64,000 nt of DNA. It comes from WHSW01 sp963781265 (lineage in GTDB: Bacteria > Actinomycetota > Thermoleophilia > Solirubrobacterales > 70-9). Below are positions 1 to 8,209 of the stretch, in pieces. Both the position numbers and the translations under genes were made by a program. Within the stretch, counting starts at the first letter, position 1, and each line of letters opens with the position of its first letter. Location of the stretch: NCBI GenBank assembly GCA_963781265.1, contig CAWAFH010000012.1, positions 248,001-312,000 on the forward strand. The letters are read 5' to 3'. The notes beneath the pieces are model-generated. The model ran no database searches, was not told the DNA's origin, and saw only the letters and a list, made by a program, of their open reading frames with translations.

Positions 1-22
1 CCCACGGCTCGATAATCGCAAG

Positions 23-706
23 GTGCAGTCCGCCGAGGCAGTGTTCGAGCTCGACCGGGTCAGCCTCTCGCGGGCGGGTGAGCCGGTGCTGCGGGGGCTG
101 AGCGCGACGATCCCCGGGGGCGCGACCTGCATCGCCGGCCCGTCGGGCTCGGGCAAGTCGACCCTCCTGCGCCTGCTCGACCGGCTCTCCGATCCCGAGG
201 AGGGGGTCGTCCGCTACCGCGGGAGCGACGTCCGCGGGCGCGACCCGCTCGAGCTGCGTCGCGAGGTGATGCTCGTCCCCCAGTTGCCGGCGCTCCTCGG
301 CGGCACCGTCGCCGACAACCTCCGCTTCGCCGCCGGGCTGGCCGGCCGCGAGCCCGAGCTCGAGCGCCTGCTGGGGCTCGCCGGGCTCGACCGCTCGTTC
401 GCCGATCGCGACGCGGCGAAGCTCTCCGTCGGCGAGCAGCAGCGGGCGATGCTCGCCCGGGCGCTGGCGCTCGAGCCGCGGGTGCTGCTCCTCGACGAGC
501 CGACCTCGGCCCTCGACCCGGAGACCACCGGTGCGATCGAGGAGACGCTCGCCGAGTTGCGCGAGCGGGTCGATGTCGACCTGGTCTGGGTCACCCACGA
601 CCTCGGTCAGGCGCGTCGCGTCTCGCGGTGGCTGATCCGGATCGAGTCCGGTCGCGCGGTCGGCTCCGGGCCGACCGCCGAGTTGCTCGGAGCCGGCTCG
701 CGATGA
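23..706 (+). CDS. fetA: ABC transporter ATP-binding protein, FetA/YbbL-like
   Basis: This 227-residue nucleotide-binding subunit would energise the membrane protein encoded next to it. It has Walker A GPSGSGKST near residue 40, the signature LSVGEQQRA near residue 137, Walker B LLLDEPTSALD and the switch histidine in VTHD. The start is a GTG preceded by GATAAT six bases upstream, the leaderless arrangement seen elsewhere here. It overlaps the next gene by ATGA. FetAB (YbbLM) is associated with iron export and oxidative-stress resistance in E. coli. The substrate here is inferred only from the pairing with a UPF0014 protein. Confidence 0.85.
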   Translation: MQSAEAVFELDRVSLSRAGEPVLRGLSATIPGGATCIAGPSGSGKSTLLRLLDRLSDPEEGVVRYRGSDVRGRDPLELRREVMLVPQLPALLGGTVADNLRFAAGLAGREPELERLLGLAGLDRSFADRDAAKLSVGEQQRAMLARALALEPRVLLLDEPTSALDPETTGAIEETLAELRERVDVDLVWVTHDLGQARRVSRWLIRIESGRAVGSGPTAELLGAGSR

Positions 707-1479
707 CGGTCGGCATCAACGTCACGCTCGAGGAGGTCGCCGCCAGCCTGGTCCTGGTCGCGATCGCGATCGGCGTCTCGGTCTGGCGACGGACCGGGCT
801 GGAGAACGAGATCGCGGTCGCCGTCGTGCGCTCGGCGATCCAGCTCACCGCGGTCGGCTACGTGATCCAGGCGATCTTCGACGAGGACACGCTGCTGCTG
901 GTCGTGGCCCTGATCGCGGTCATGGTCGTGTTCGGCGCGTTCACGGCGCGGCGGCGCGCGCGACGGGTGCCCGGCGCGTTCTGGCCGCTGCTGATCGCCC
1001 TGGCCGTCGCCGGCGGCGCGACGCTCGGCCTCGTCGTCGCGCTCGGGGTGTTCGAGCCGACGCCCCGGTACCTGGTCCCGGTCGGGGGGATGGTGATCGG
1101 CAACTCGATGACCGCGGCCGCGGTGGCGCTCAACCGGCTCGGCGACGAGATGACCGACCGTGCCCGCGAGATCGAGGCGACGCTGGCGCTCGGCGCCACG
1201 GCCACCGTCGCCGCGACCCCGAGCCTGAGGCGCAGCCTCCGCTCCGGGACGATCGCGCTGATCGACTCGACCAAGACGACCGGGCTGATCTTCTTCCCGG
1301 GGACGATGGTCGGGATGCTGCTCGCCGGCGCGGAGCCGACCGACGCCGTCCGGCTCCAGCTCATCCTGCTCTGGGTCCTGCTCGGCAGCGTTGCGCTCTC
1401 GGCGTTGATCGCGACGACGCTCGCCTATCGCAACTTCTTCACCCCGGCCCAGCAGCTGCGCGAACCGCCGGAGCCGTAG
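703..1479 (+). CDS. fetB: UPF0014 family membrane permease, FetB/YbbM-like
   Basis: This 258-residue integral membrane protein has about six or seven hydrophobic segments and the UPF0014 features GNSMTAAAVALNRL (middle) and ALIDSTKTTGLIFFPGTMVGMLL (C-terminal half). It is the permease partner of the upstream ATPase, and ATGA at 703-706 couples their translation. An earlier in-frame start at 628 would overlap the ATPase gene by about 80 bases and is unlikely. Family knowledge suggests a metal (iron) exporter. The ion is not shown by the sequence. The gene ends 3 bp before the convergent HNH gene. Confidence 0.85.
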   Translation: MTVGINVTLEEVAASLVLVAIAIGVSVWRRTGLENEIAVAVVRSAIQLTAVGYVIQAIFDEDTLLLVVALIAVMVVFGAFTARRRARRVPGAFWPLLIALAVAGGATLGLVVALGVFEPTPRYLVPVGGMVIGNSMTAAAVALNRLGDEMTDRAREIEATLALGATATVAATPSLRRSLRSGTIALIDSTKTTGLIFFPGTMVGMLLAGAEPTDAVRLQLILLWVLLGSVALSALIATTLAYRNFFTPAQQLREPPEP

Positions 1480-1482
1480 CGG

Positions 1483-2871
1483 TCAGGCCGAGCCCACGGC
1501 GGCGAGGACGGCGTCCGAGCACGAGCGCAGATCCATCGGCTCGCCGCCGCCGGTGAGCAGGGGACCCGCGCGCGGTTGCGGGCGCTCGTGGCGAAGGACG
1601 GCTGCCGGGCGTGGACAGGAGGCGAGCTCGACCCCATCCGGCCTGGTGAATCGGAGCCGGCGGGCGGCCGTGGACCTCGAGATCGAGAAGCCGCCCTCGT
1701 GGACCAGCCGGTGGTGATGGCGACAGAGCAGGACGAGGTTGTCGAGGCTGGTCTCGCCGCCCTGCGCCCAGTGGACGAGGTGGTGCGCGTCCACGAATCG
1801 GTGGCGCTCGCAGCCGGGGAACTGGCAGCGGCCGTCGCGCACCGCGAGCGCCCGGCGGATCGCGGGCGGGATCGAGCGGGTGCGGCGGCCGACGTCAACC
1901 GTCCGCCCGGCCTGTTCGAGCGCTGTGACCAGCGAGCAGTCGCAGGCGAGGCGACGGGCGGTCTCGGCCGCGATCCCGGGGCCGTCGGCGACCGAGCAGG
2001 CTCCGGCGCCGGTGGCGCTCGGGCCGGGGGAGTCGGTCGCCAGCGTCGCGGCGTCGACGTGAACGATCAGCTGGTTGCGCTCGCCCCCTGCGAGGCCGGT
2101 CGGCGGCCGCGCGAGCGCGTGCTCGGCGATCGCGGTGAGGGACTCCGCGTTGGTCGGCGTGCGCGACGGCGCCGCGGTGACCTCGGCAGGCGGTTCCGCG
2201 GAACCGCTCGGCTCACAGGCAGCAAGCGGTCCCGCGGAACCGTCCGTCGGTGACTCGATTTCGGCGCCCTCGTCGGCGCGGCGCTCCGCCAGCGCCTCGC
2301 GCGCCGCGTCGAGGGCACGCAGCAACAGCGCCCCGTCGTCGGGCGGCAGCTTCGCGTGCAGGTGCAGGCAGCCATCGTCGTCGTCCCAGTGCCAGCGGAC
2401 GAAGCTCTCGCGCGCCTGGGTGGCGGCCTCTGCCGCTTCGACGCGCCGGGCAGCGCGGACCATGCGCTCGAGCTGGGCGGCGGTCGCGTGGCGGGCGAGC
2501 TCGAGCAGGTCGGCCTCGGCCTCCGCGTCGGCGACCCGGGTCAGAGCACGGACCTTCGAGTAGCTCAGCCGCCCGGCCTCGAACTCGGCCCGGATCAGCG
2601 GCAGCTCGGGGAGCGTCCGCGCGACGCGGACCTGCTCGCGCGCCGAGCGCGGGTTGAGCGCGCACCGCCAAGCGACCCACTCCGAGGTCGAGCGACAGCC
2701 GGTGTCGCGCCAGCCGCAGCGACGGTCGAACTCGCCGACGAGCGCCAGCCAGCGCGCCGAGTCGGCGCTGAGGCGAGCCGCGAGCGTCTCGATCTCCCGC
2801 TCGATCAGCTCCAGCGGGAGGTCGGCGAGCGCCGCTGCTGAGGAGGGTGAGTCTGCGATGGACACGAACAC
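1483..2871 (-). CDS. DUF222 / HNH endonuclease (13E12-repeat family)
   Basis: This protein of about 462 residues has an N-terminal DUF222 helical region and a C-terminal HNH nuclease domain. The HNH part shows CQFPGCERHRFVDAHHLVHW followed by NLVLLCRHHHRLVHEGG, giving the paired cysteines and the H...N...H metal/catalytic residues. A Ser/Pro/Gly-rich linker of about 60 residues separates the two. Several starts are possible (GTG at 2919, 2871 or 2865). I chose 2871 because the conserved DUF222 start follows and a perfect LexA-type box lies on top of it. The family is abundant in actinobacteria and 13E12 genes of M. tuberculosis are LexA targets. The biological role is unsettled. Confidence 0.85.
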   Translation of the reverse strand: MFVSIADSPSSAAALADLPLELIEREIETLAARLSADSARWLALVGEFDRRCGWRDTGCRSTSEWVAWRCALNPRSAREQVRVARTLPELPLIRAEFEAGRLSYSKVRALTRVADAEAEADLLELARHATAAQLERMVRAARRVEAAEAATQARESFVRWHWDDDDGCLHLHAKLPPDDGALLLRALDAAREALAERRADEGAEIESPTDGSAGPLAACEPSGSAEPPAEVTAAPSRTPTNAESLTAIAEHALARPPTGLAGGERNQLIVHVDAATLATDSPGPSATGAGACSVADGPGIAAETARRLACDCSLVTALEQAGRTVDVGRRTRSIPPAIRRALAVRDGRCQFPGCERHRFVDAHHLVHWAQGGETSLDNLVLLCRHHHRLVHEGGFSISRSTAARRLRFTRPDGVELASCPRPAAVLRHERPQPRAGPLLTGGGEPMDLRSCSDAVLAAVGSA

Positions 2872-2878
2872 ATGTTCG
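2865..2878 (-). promoter_or_regulatory. LexA (SOS) box
   Basis: CGAACACATGTTCG is an exact match to the Gram-positive LexA consensus CGAAC-N4-GTTCG. It overlaps the probable start codons of the DUF222/HNH gene, where bound LexA would block transcription. This predicts DNA-damage induction of the nuclease. Confidence 0.75.
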
Positions 2879-2928
2879 CAGTCACGGTCGGACGGAACGA
2901 CGACGCGATCGGGCCGCACCGCCGGCGC

Positions 2929-3126
2929 TCAGCGCTGCGGCAGGATCCACCCCGAGACGCTCGGGAACGGTGCGGGGCCGGTGCCGCCCGGGTCGAACTG
3001 CTCGGAGATGCGGTCGAAGGCGATCACGTGGCGCGGGTGCTCGGAAGCGGCGATCGCCAGCGCGATCAGTGATGTCGCAAGAGCCTTCATGCACTCGATA
3101 CGAGCGGCGACCCGCCAGAGGTCCAT
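2929..3126 (-). CDS. Possible small hypothetical protein
   Basis: This is a 65-residue reading frame from an ATG at 3126, in the 280-bp gap between the DUF222/HNH gene and the MFS exporter. It has a hydrophobic helix (ALATSLIALAIAAS) and a C-terminal stretch with several Phe, Pro and Gly (FDRISEQFDPGGTGPAPF). Its composition is less arginine-heavy than that of antisense shadow frames in this genome. It resembles no family I know and has no clear promoter or ribosome site. It may be non-coding. Confidence 0.3.
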   Translation of the reverse strand: MDLWRVAARIECMKALATSLIALAIAASEHPRHVIAFDRISEQFDPGGTGPAPFPSVSGWILPQR

Positions 3127-3151
3127 CGGGACCCCTGCGAGACTCCGAATC

Positions 3152-4765
3152 GTGACCCGCAGGGAGCAGTTGACGCTGATCGCGACGATCCTCGGGTCGA
3201 CGATCGTCTTCCTCGATTCGACCGTGGTCAACGTCGCGCTGCCGACGATCCAGGAGGACCTCGACACCGGCCTGGCCGGACAGCAGTGGGTCGTCGAGGC
3301 GTACATGCTGACCCTGGTCTCGCTGCTTCTGGTCGGCGGCTCGCTCGGCGACCTCTACGGACGGCGGCGACTGTTCGTGATCGGCCTCGGCGGCTTCGCG
3401 GTGACCTCGGTCCTCTGCGCGGTCGCGCCCAGCGCCGAGGCGCTCGTGGCGGCGCGGGCGCTGCAGGGCATCGCCGGCGCGCTCTTGGTGCCCGGGTCGC
3501 TGGCGATCCTCGCCTCGACGTTCGAGGGTGAGGCCCGCGGGCGGGCCGTCGGGCTGTGGACCGCGTGGGCCGGGATCTCGACGCTGATCGGCCCGGCCGG
3601 GGGCGGGTTGCTGGTCGAGCTCAGCTGGCGCTGGATCTTCTGGATCAACCTGCCGCTGATCGCGGTGACGATCTGGCTCGCGCTGCGGACGATCGAAGAG
3701 AGCTCGGACCCCGAGGCGGTGCACGGGATCGACGGGGTCGGGATCGGGCTCTCCGCGCTCGGCCTCGCCGGTCCGGTGTTCGCGCTGATCGAGCAACCGA
3801 CCCACGGCTTCTCGGACCCGATCGTCTGGGTGCCGCTGGTCGGCGGGATCGCCTGCTTCGGCGCCTTCATCTGGTGGGAGACCCGCGCCCGCGCTCCCAT
3901 CCTGCCGCTCGAGCTGTTTCGGTCGCACAACTTCGCGACCGTGAACATGGCGACCCTGGCGGTCTACGCGGCGCTCGGGGGAGCCTTCTTCTTCATCACC
4001 CTGTTCCTGCAGCAGGTCGCCGGCTACAGCGCCTTCCAGGCGGGCGCCGCGACCACCCCGGTGACCGTGCTCATGTTCCTCCTGTCCGGGCGCTTCGGGG
4101 CGCTCGCGTCGCGGATCGGGCCGCGGCTGCCGATGGGGATCGGGCCGCTGATCGGCGCCGTCGGACTGGCGCTGCTGACCCGGCTGAGCGCCGACCCGGA
4201 CTACCTCACCGACGTGCTGCCGTCGCTGCTCCTGTTCGGGCTCGGGCTCTCGATGACGGTCGCGCCGCTGACCACCACGGTCCTCGACGCGGTCGAAGAT
4301 CGCCACGTGGGCGTCGCGTCCGGCGTCAACAACGCCGTCGCGAGGGTGGCCCAGGTGCTGGCGATCGCGGTTCTCGGCGCCGTCGTCTCGGCTCAGTTCA
4401 GCGCCGCGATCGACGACCGGACCGCGGACCAGCCGATCGGGGCCGAGGGGCAGGCCGCGATCGACGGGGCCAAGGAGCAGCCGCTCTCGGGCGGCGACGT
4501 CTCGGACGTCCCCGGGGCCGAGGCGCAGTCGCTCGACCAGGAGATCACCTCGTCGTCGGAGTCGGCCTTCCATCTCGGCATGTGGCTCGCCGCGGCCCTG
4601 ATGGCGGTCGGCGGCGCGATCGCGCTCCTCGGCGTCCGCAACCCGGACCGCGACGCGCCCGCCGCCCGGCAGGTCCGCGGGCCGGGATCGGCCGCGACCG
4701 CGGGCGAATGTGGCCGCAGCCCGCAGCCCGATTCCGAGCCCGAGCCCAGCCCGGCGCCGGTGTGA
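3152..4765 (+). CDS. MFS drug exporter, DHA2 (EmrB/QacA) family
   Basis: This 537-residue transporter has about 14 membrane segments. The N-terminal motif FLDSTVVNVALPTIQEDL and the GGSLGDLYGRRR loop (motif A) are typical of DHA2 proton-coupled multidrug exporters. A hydrophilic Gly/Glu/Ser-rich loop of about 50 residues lies before the last helix, where DHA2 proteins often carry an external insertion. The frame is open upstream to 2654, but the preceding residues are low-complexity and homology begins at MTRREQLTLIATILG, so the GTG at 3152 is chosen. The substrate cannot be told. It is followed 17 bp later by trpS, which has its own -10 box. Confidence 0.88.
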   Translation: MTRREQLTLIATILGSTIVFLDSTVVNVALPTIQEDLDTGLAGQQWVVEAYMLTLVSLLLVGGSLGDLYGRRRLFVIGLGGFAVTSVLCAVAPSAEALVAARALQGIAGALLVPGSLAILASTFEGEARGRAVGLWTAWAGISTLIGPAGGGLLVELSWRWIFWINLPLIAVTIWLALRTIEESSDPEAVHGIDGVGIGLSALGLAGPVFALIEQPTHGFSDPIVWVPLVGGIACFGAFIWWETRARAPILPLELFRSHNFATVNMATLAVYAALGGAFFFITLFLQQVAGYSAFQAGAATTPVTVLMFLLSGRFGALASRIGPRLPMGIGPLIGAVGLALLTRLSADPDYLTDVLPSLLLFGLGLSMTVAPLTTTVLDAVEDRHVGVASGVNNAVARVAQVLAIAVLGAVVSAQFSAAIDDRTADQPIGAEGQAAIDGAKEQPLSGGDVSDVPGAEAQSLDQEITSSSESAFHLGMWLAAALMAVGGAIALLGVRNPDRDAPAARQVRGPGSAATAGECGRSPQPDSEPEPSPAPV

Positions 4766-4782
4766 AGCTAGATTCCCCGCGC

Positions 4783-5808
4783 GTGAGGATCTTCAGCGGC
4801 ATCCAGCCGACCGGGCGCAAGCACCTCGGCAACTACATCGGGGCGATCAGCCGCTACGTCGAGGGGCAGGAGCGCGCCGAGCGCGAGGGCGGCGAGTCGA
4901 TCTTCTGCATCGTCGACCTGCACGCGATCTCGGTCGCCTTCGACCCGGCCGAGCTGCGCGAGCGCGTCCACGACACGACCGCGATCCTGCTCGCCGCCGG
5001 GCTCGACCCGGAGCGCTGCACGCTGTTTCGCCAATCCGACGTGCGCGAGCACACGGAGCTGACCTGGCTGCTGTCGGCGGTCACCGCCCACGGCGACCTC
5101 AACCGGATGACCCAGTTCAAGGACAAGTCGGCCAAGCAGCGCGAGCTCGTCTCCGCGGCGCTCTTCCTCTACCCGGTGCTCCAGGCGGCCGACGTGCTCG
5201 CCTACAAGGCCGACGAGGTGCCCGTGGGCGACGACCAGCGCCAGCACGTCGAGCTGATGCGCGAGATCGCGCGCCGCTTCAACGAGCGGTTCGCCCCCGA
5301 CCGGCCGGTCCTGGTCGTGCCCGAGCACCGGATCCCCGAGGTCGGCGGCCGGGTGATGGACCTGCAGGAGCCGTCGATGAAGATGTCGACCACCGGCGGC
5401 ACCGACCAGGGCACCGTGCTGGTCCTCGACGACGAGAAGACGGTGCGCAAGAAGGTGATGGGCGCCGTCACCGACTCCGGCTCCGAGGTCCGGGCCGCGC
5501 CCGACAAGCCCGGGGTCTCGAACCTGATCGAGATCCTCGCCGTCGTGCGGGGGGTCGAGCCGGCCGCGGTCGAGGCCGAGTTCGCGGGCTCGGGCTACGG
5601 CGACTTCAAGCGGGCGGTGGCCGACGGGTTGGTCGAGTATCTCGCGCCGGTGCGCGAGCGCTACGTCGAGTTGCGCGCCGACGAGGCCGGGCTCGAGCGG
5701 GCGCTGGAGGCCGGGGCGGAGCGGGCCCGCGCGGTTGCGGCGCCGACCGTGGCCGAGGTTCGCGACGCGATGGGGATCGGTCCGGGGTTCAACCTAGGCT
5801 CTGGTTGA
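4783..5808 (+). CDS. trpS: Tryptophan--tRNA ligase
   Basis: This 341-residue class I aminoacyl-tRNA synthetase charges tRNA-Trp. It has the HIGH-equivalent KHLGNYIG near residue 13 and the KMSKS-equivalent MKMSTTGGTDQGT near residue 197. The length is normal for bacterial TrpRS. The start GTG gives the expected RIFSGIQPTG opening. TAGATT at 4769-4774 ends eight bases before it, indicating a leaderless transcript independent of the MFS gene. It overlaps scpA by one base (TGATG). Confidence 0.97.
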   Translation: MRIFSGIQPTGRKHLGNYIGAISRYVEGQERAEREGGESIFCIVDLHAISVAFDPAELRERVHDTTAILLAAGLDPERCTLFRQSDVREHTELTWLLSAVTAHGDLNRMTQFKDKSAKQRELVSAALFLYPVLQAADVLAYKADEVPVGDDQRQHVELMREIARRFNERFAPDRPVLVVPEHRIPEVGGRVMDLQEPSMKMSTTGGTDQGTVLVLDDEKTVRKKVMGAVTDSGSEVRAAPDKPGVSNLIEILAVVRGVEPAAVEAEFAGSGYGDFKRAVADGLVEYLAPVRERYVELRADEAGLERALEAGAERARAVAAPTVAEVRDAMGIGPGFNLGSG

Positions 5809-6563
5809 TGAGAGCCGCTGAGCTCGATCTCGACCTCGAGGTCTTCGCAGGTCCCTTCGACCTGTTGATGACGGTCGTCCTGCGGGAGGAGGTCGCGCTG
5901 GCCGAGGTGGAGCTCGGCGAGATCGTGATCGCCTACCTCGACCACGTCGAGGAGCAGGGCGAGCTCGACCTCGAGGCGGCGACCGAGTTCCTGGTCCTGA
6001 TCGCGTCGCTGCTCGAGCTCAAATCGAGGCTGCTGTTGCCGGCGCCCGAGGAGGAGCTGCTCGAGCTCGCCCCCGAGGAGGCGGCGGAGGAGCTGCTGGC
6101 GCGGATGCTCGAGTACCGCCGCTACCGCGACGCGGCGGCCCATCTCGCCGAGCTGTTCGCCGACGGGCGCCGCTACCAGTACCGCTCGGCGCCGCTGCCG
6201 CCCGCACTGCGCCGGGTGGCGCTCGACGCCGCCCGCCCGGCGTACGAGCCGGACCTGCTCGCCGCCTCGATCGGCGACCTGCTCCGCACGCCGCCGAAGC
6301 CCGACCTCTCCCACATCCGCCCAACCGTCTCGCTGGAGCGGCGGCTGCGCGTGCTCCGCGAGCTGCTCGCCCACGACGGCTCGCTCGACTTCGACGAGAG
6401 CTTCGGTGACGAGGACAAGCTGACCCAGGCGGTGACCCTGTTCGCGCTGCTCGAACTGCACAAACAGGGCGAGGCGACGTGGGAGCAGGGCGAGGTGTTC
6501 GGTCCAATCCAGATAGCGGCGAGCGGCGAGCGGCGAGCGGCGGGCGGCGAGATGGCCTCATGA
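5808..6563 (+). CDS. scpA: Segregation and condensation protein A (kleisin)
   Basis: This 251-residue kleisin subunit would bridge the SMC heads in the chromosome-condensing complex. The N-terminal helices open with FAGPFDLLMTVVLREEVALAEV, which in ScpA binds the SMC neck. A winged-helix segment (DKLTQAVTLFALLELHKQGEATWEQ) closes the domain and should bind the SMC head. The last 13 codons run through a GC-rich 7-bp repeat and give a non-conserved tail. TAGGCT at 5795-5800 ends seven bases before the ATG, so scpA may have its own leaderless promoter inside the end of trpS. It overlaps scpB by ATGA. Its SMC partner is at 46560. Confidence 0.95.
   Translation: MRAAELDLDLEVFAGPFDLLMTVVLREEVALAEVELGEIVIAYLDHVEEQGELDLEAATEFLVLIASLLELKSRLLLPAPEEELLELAPEEAAEELLARMLEYRRYRDAAAHLAELFADGRRYQYRSAPLPPALRRVALDAARPAYEPDLLAASIGDLLRTPPKPDLSHIRPTVSLERRLRVLRELLAHDGSLDFDESFGDEDKLTQAVTLFALLELHKQGEATWEQGEVFGPIQIAASGERRAAGGEMAS
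6515..6552 (+). repeat. 7-bp GC-rich tandem repeat in the scpA 3' end
   Basis: Four to five imperfect copies of AGCGGCG cover the last codons of scpA. The same heptamer appears as inverted clusters in several gene gaps of this window. Here it has entered, or arisen in, coding sequence and shaped the ScpA tail. Confidence 0.75.
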
Positions 6564-7123
6564 GCTCGCTCGAGCGGGTGGTCGAAGCGCTGCTCTTCCT
6601 GGCGCCGGAGCCGGTGAGCACCCGGGAGCTGGCGGAGGCGTGCGAGGCGACCGAGGCCGAGGTCGACCGGGCGCTCGACCTGCTCGGCGCCGCGCTCGAG
6701 GGCCGCGGGCTCGTCCTGCGCGAGGTCGCCGGCGGGCACACGCTCGCCGCCCACCCAGAGGCCGACGAGGCGGCCCGGCGGCTGTTGGCGAAGCCGCGGA
6801 CGCCGCCGCTCACCCAGGCGCAGGCCGAGACGCTGGCGATCATCGCCTACCTGCAGCCGGTCTCGCGGCCGGAGATCGCGCGGATCCGCGGCGTCGCCTC
6901 CGAGTCGGCGCTGCACACGCTGACCGAGCGCGGGCTGATCGAGGAGGCCGGGCGGTCGCGCTTCGGCGCCGTGATCCACCGCACCACGCCGCTGTTCGAG
7001 CGCCTCTTCGGGCTCAGCGGCCTCGACGCGCTCCCCGACCCCGCGCGGTTCGACCCGACTCCCGAGGACGAGGCCGAGTTGCGCGAGCGGCTGCTGAAGG
7101 CGGGCGAGCAGCGCGCCGAGTAG
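6560..7123 (+). CDS. scpB: Segregation and condensation protein B
   Basis: This 187-residue ScpB has two winged-helix domains and would dimerise and bind the middle of ScpA. Recognisable segments are VVEALLFLAPEPVSTRELAE at the start and LTQAQAETLAIIAYLQPVSRPEIARIRG in the second domain. Its ATG lies in the ATGA overlap with scpA, so the two products are likely made in ratio. The length is usual for the family, and the C-terminal tail is short. Confidence 0.95.
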   Translation: MSSLERVVEALLFLAPEPVSTRELAEACEATEAEVDRALDLLGAALEGRGLVLREVAGGHTLAAHPEADEAARRLLAKPRTPPLTQAQAETLAIIAYLQPVSRPEIARIRGVASESALHTLTERGLIEEAGRSRFGAVIHRTTPLFERLFGLSGLDALPDPARFDPTPEDEAELRERLLKAGEQRAE

Positions 7124-7136
7124 CTAGCTTCGCTGC

Positions 7137-7832
7137 GTGCGGCTCGCGAAATACCTCGCCCACTCCGGTGTCGCCTCGCGCCGCAAGGCCGAGGGGCTGA
7201 TCGCCTCCGGGCGCGTGCGGGTCGGCGGCAAGGTGATCACCGACCCGGCGCGCGACGTCGAGTTCGAGAGCGGGGTGGAGGTCGACGGGCGCCCGGTCGG
7301 CCCTGAGCCGCGCGAGGTCTGGATCCTCAACAAGCCGGCCGGCGTCACCTCGACCGCGAGCGAGCCCGGGCGCCGGCGCGCGGTCACCGAGCTGATCGAC
7401 TCGAAGCGGCGCCTGTATCCGGTCGGCCGCCTCGACGCCGACTCGACCGGGCTGATCCTGATCACCAACGACGGCGAGCTCGCCAACCGGCTGATGCACC
7501 CGCGATTCGAGGTCCCGCGGACGTACCGCGCGCGCCTGCGCCGGCCGCCGAGCGACGCCGATCTCGGGCGGCTGCGCGACGGGGTCGAGCTGGAGGACGG
7601 CCCGACCCGGCGCGCCAAGGTGCGGCGCGTCTCGCCGCGGGTGGTCGAGATCACGATCAGCGAGGGCCGCAACCGCCAGGTGCGGCGGATGGCCGAGGCG
7701 ATCGGCAACGAGGTCGTCGACCTGGAGCGGATCGCCTACGGGCCGCTGCGCCTCGGCGAGCTCGGTCCCGGCAAGGCGCGACGCCTGCGCGCCGCCGAGC
7801 TGCGGCAGCTCTGGAAGGATCCCCGCCGATGA
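7137..7832 (+). CDS. rluB: rRNA pseudouridine synthase, RsuA/RluB family
   Basis: This 231-residue protein has an N-terminal S4 RNA-binding domain (MRLAKYLAHSGVASRRKAEGLI) and a synthase domain with the catalytic-aspartate motif PVGRLDADSTGLILITNDG. Near the end it has the family motif EGRNRQVRRM. By family it isomerises uridine in large-subunit rRNA (RluB type), though the exact site is not readable. TAGCTT at 7125-7130 ends six bases before the GTG start. The scpA-scpB-rluB order is widespread in Gram-positives. It overlaps aroH by ATGA. Confidence 0.93.
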   Translation: MRLAKYLAHSGVASRRKAEGLIASGRVRVGGKVITDPARDVEFESGVEVDGRPVGPEPREVWILNKPAGVTSTASEPGRRRAVTELIDSKRRLYPVGRLDADSTGLILITNDGELANRLMHPRFEVPRTYRARLRRPPSDADLGRLRDGVELEDGPTRRAKVRRVSPRVVEITISEGRNRQVRRMAEAIGNEVVDLERIAYGPLRLGELGPGKARRLRAAELRQLWKDPRR

Positions 7833-8209
7833 GCGACGGCGACAAGCGGCTGTGGGCGGTGCGCGGGGCGGCGCAGGCCGAGCGCAACGACGAGCCCTCG
7901 ATCCTCGGCGCGACCGAGGAGCTGATGCGCGAGCTGATGAGCCGCAACGGCCTCGGCCCCGAGGACTTCGTGTCGGTGATCCTCACCTGCACCGACGACC
8001 TCAACGCCCAGTTCCCGGCGGTCGGCGCCCGTGCGGTTGGACTCGACCAGGTGCCGCTGCTCTGCAACCGCGAGCTCGACGTGCCCGGGGCGATGGAGCG
8101 GGTGATCCGGGTGCTCGCGCACTACTACGCGCCGGTCGACCACCGCCCGGCGCACGTCTATCTCGGCGAGACGAAGAAGCTGCGGGCCGACCTACACTCG
8201 GCCCAATGA
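7829..8209 (+). CDS. aroH: Chorismate mutase, AroH class
   Basis: This 126-residue monofunctional chorismate mutase of the Bacillus AroH fold converts chorismate to prephenate for Phe and Tyr synthesis. Family features are AVRGAAQAERND (active-site Arg near the N-terminus), SVILTCTDDLNAQFPAVGAR and VPLLCNRELDVPGAM, with an arginine in VIRVLAHYY. The length matches the family. It is translationally coupled to rluB and to hisC (both ATGA) and starts the aromatic biosynthesis block. Confidence 0.94.
   Translation: MSDGDKRLWAVRGAAQAERNDEPSILGATEELMRELMSRNGLGPEDFVSVILTCTDDLNAQFPAVGARAVGLDQVPLLCNRELDVPGAMERVIRVLAHYYAPVDHRPAHVYLGETKKLRADLHSAQ

Noticed and set aside
1483..2871. DUF222/HNH gene as a mobile intron or IS-borne homing endonuclease
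   Set aside because: No terminal repeats, target duplications or disrupted host gene are visible. The family is a normal chromosomal actinobacterial group.
2882..4573. Long minus-strand reading frame opposite the MFS gene (and similar ones opposite hisC, aroF, ffh, recG and others)
   Set aside because: High GC keeps antisense frames open. These translate to Arg/Asp/Gln/Gly-rich sequence with no family motifs, while the plus strand encodes clear proteins.
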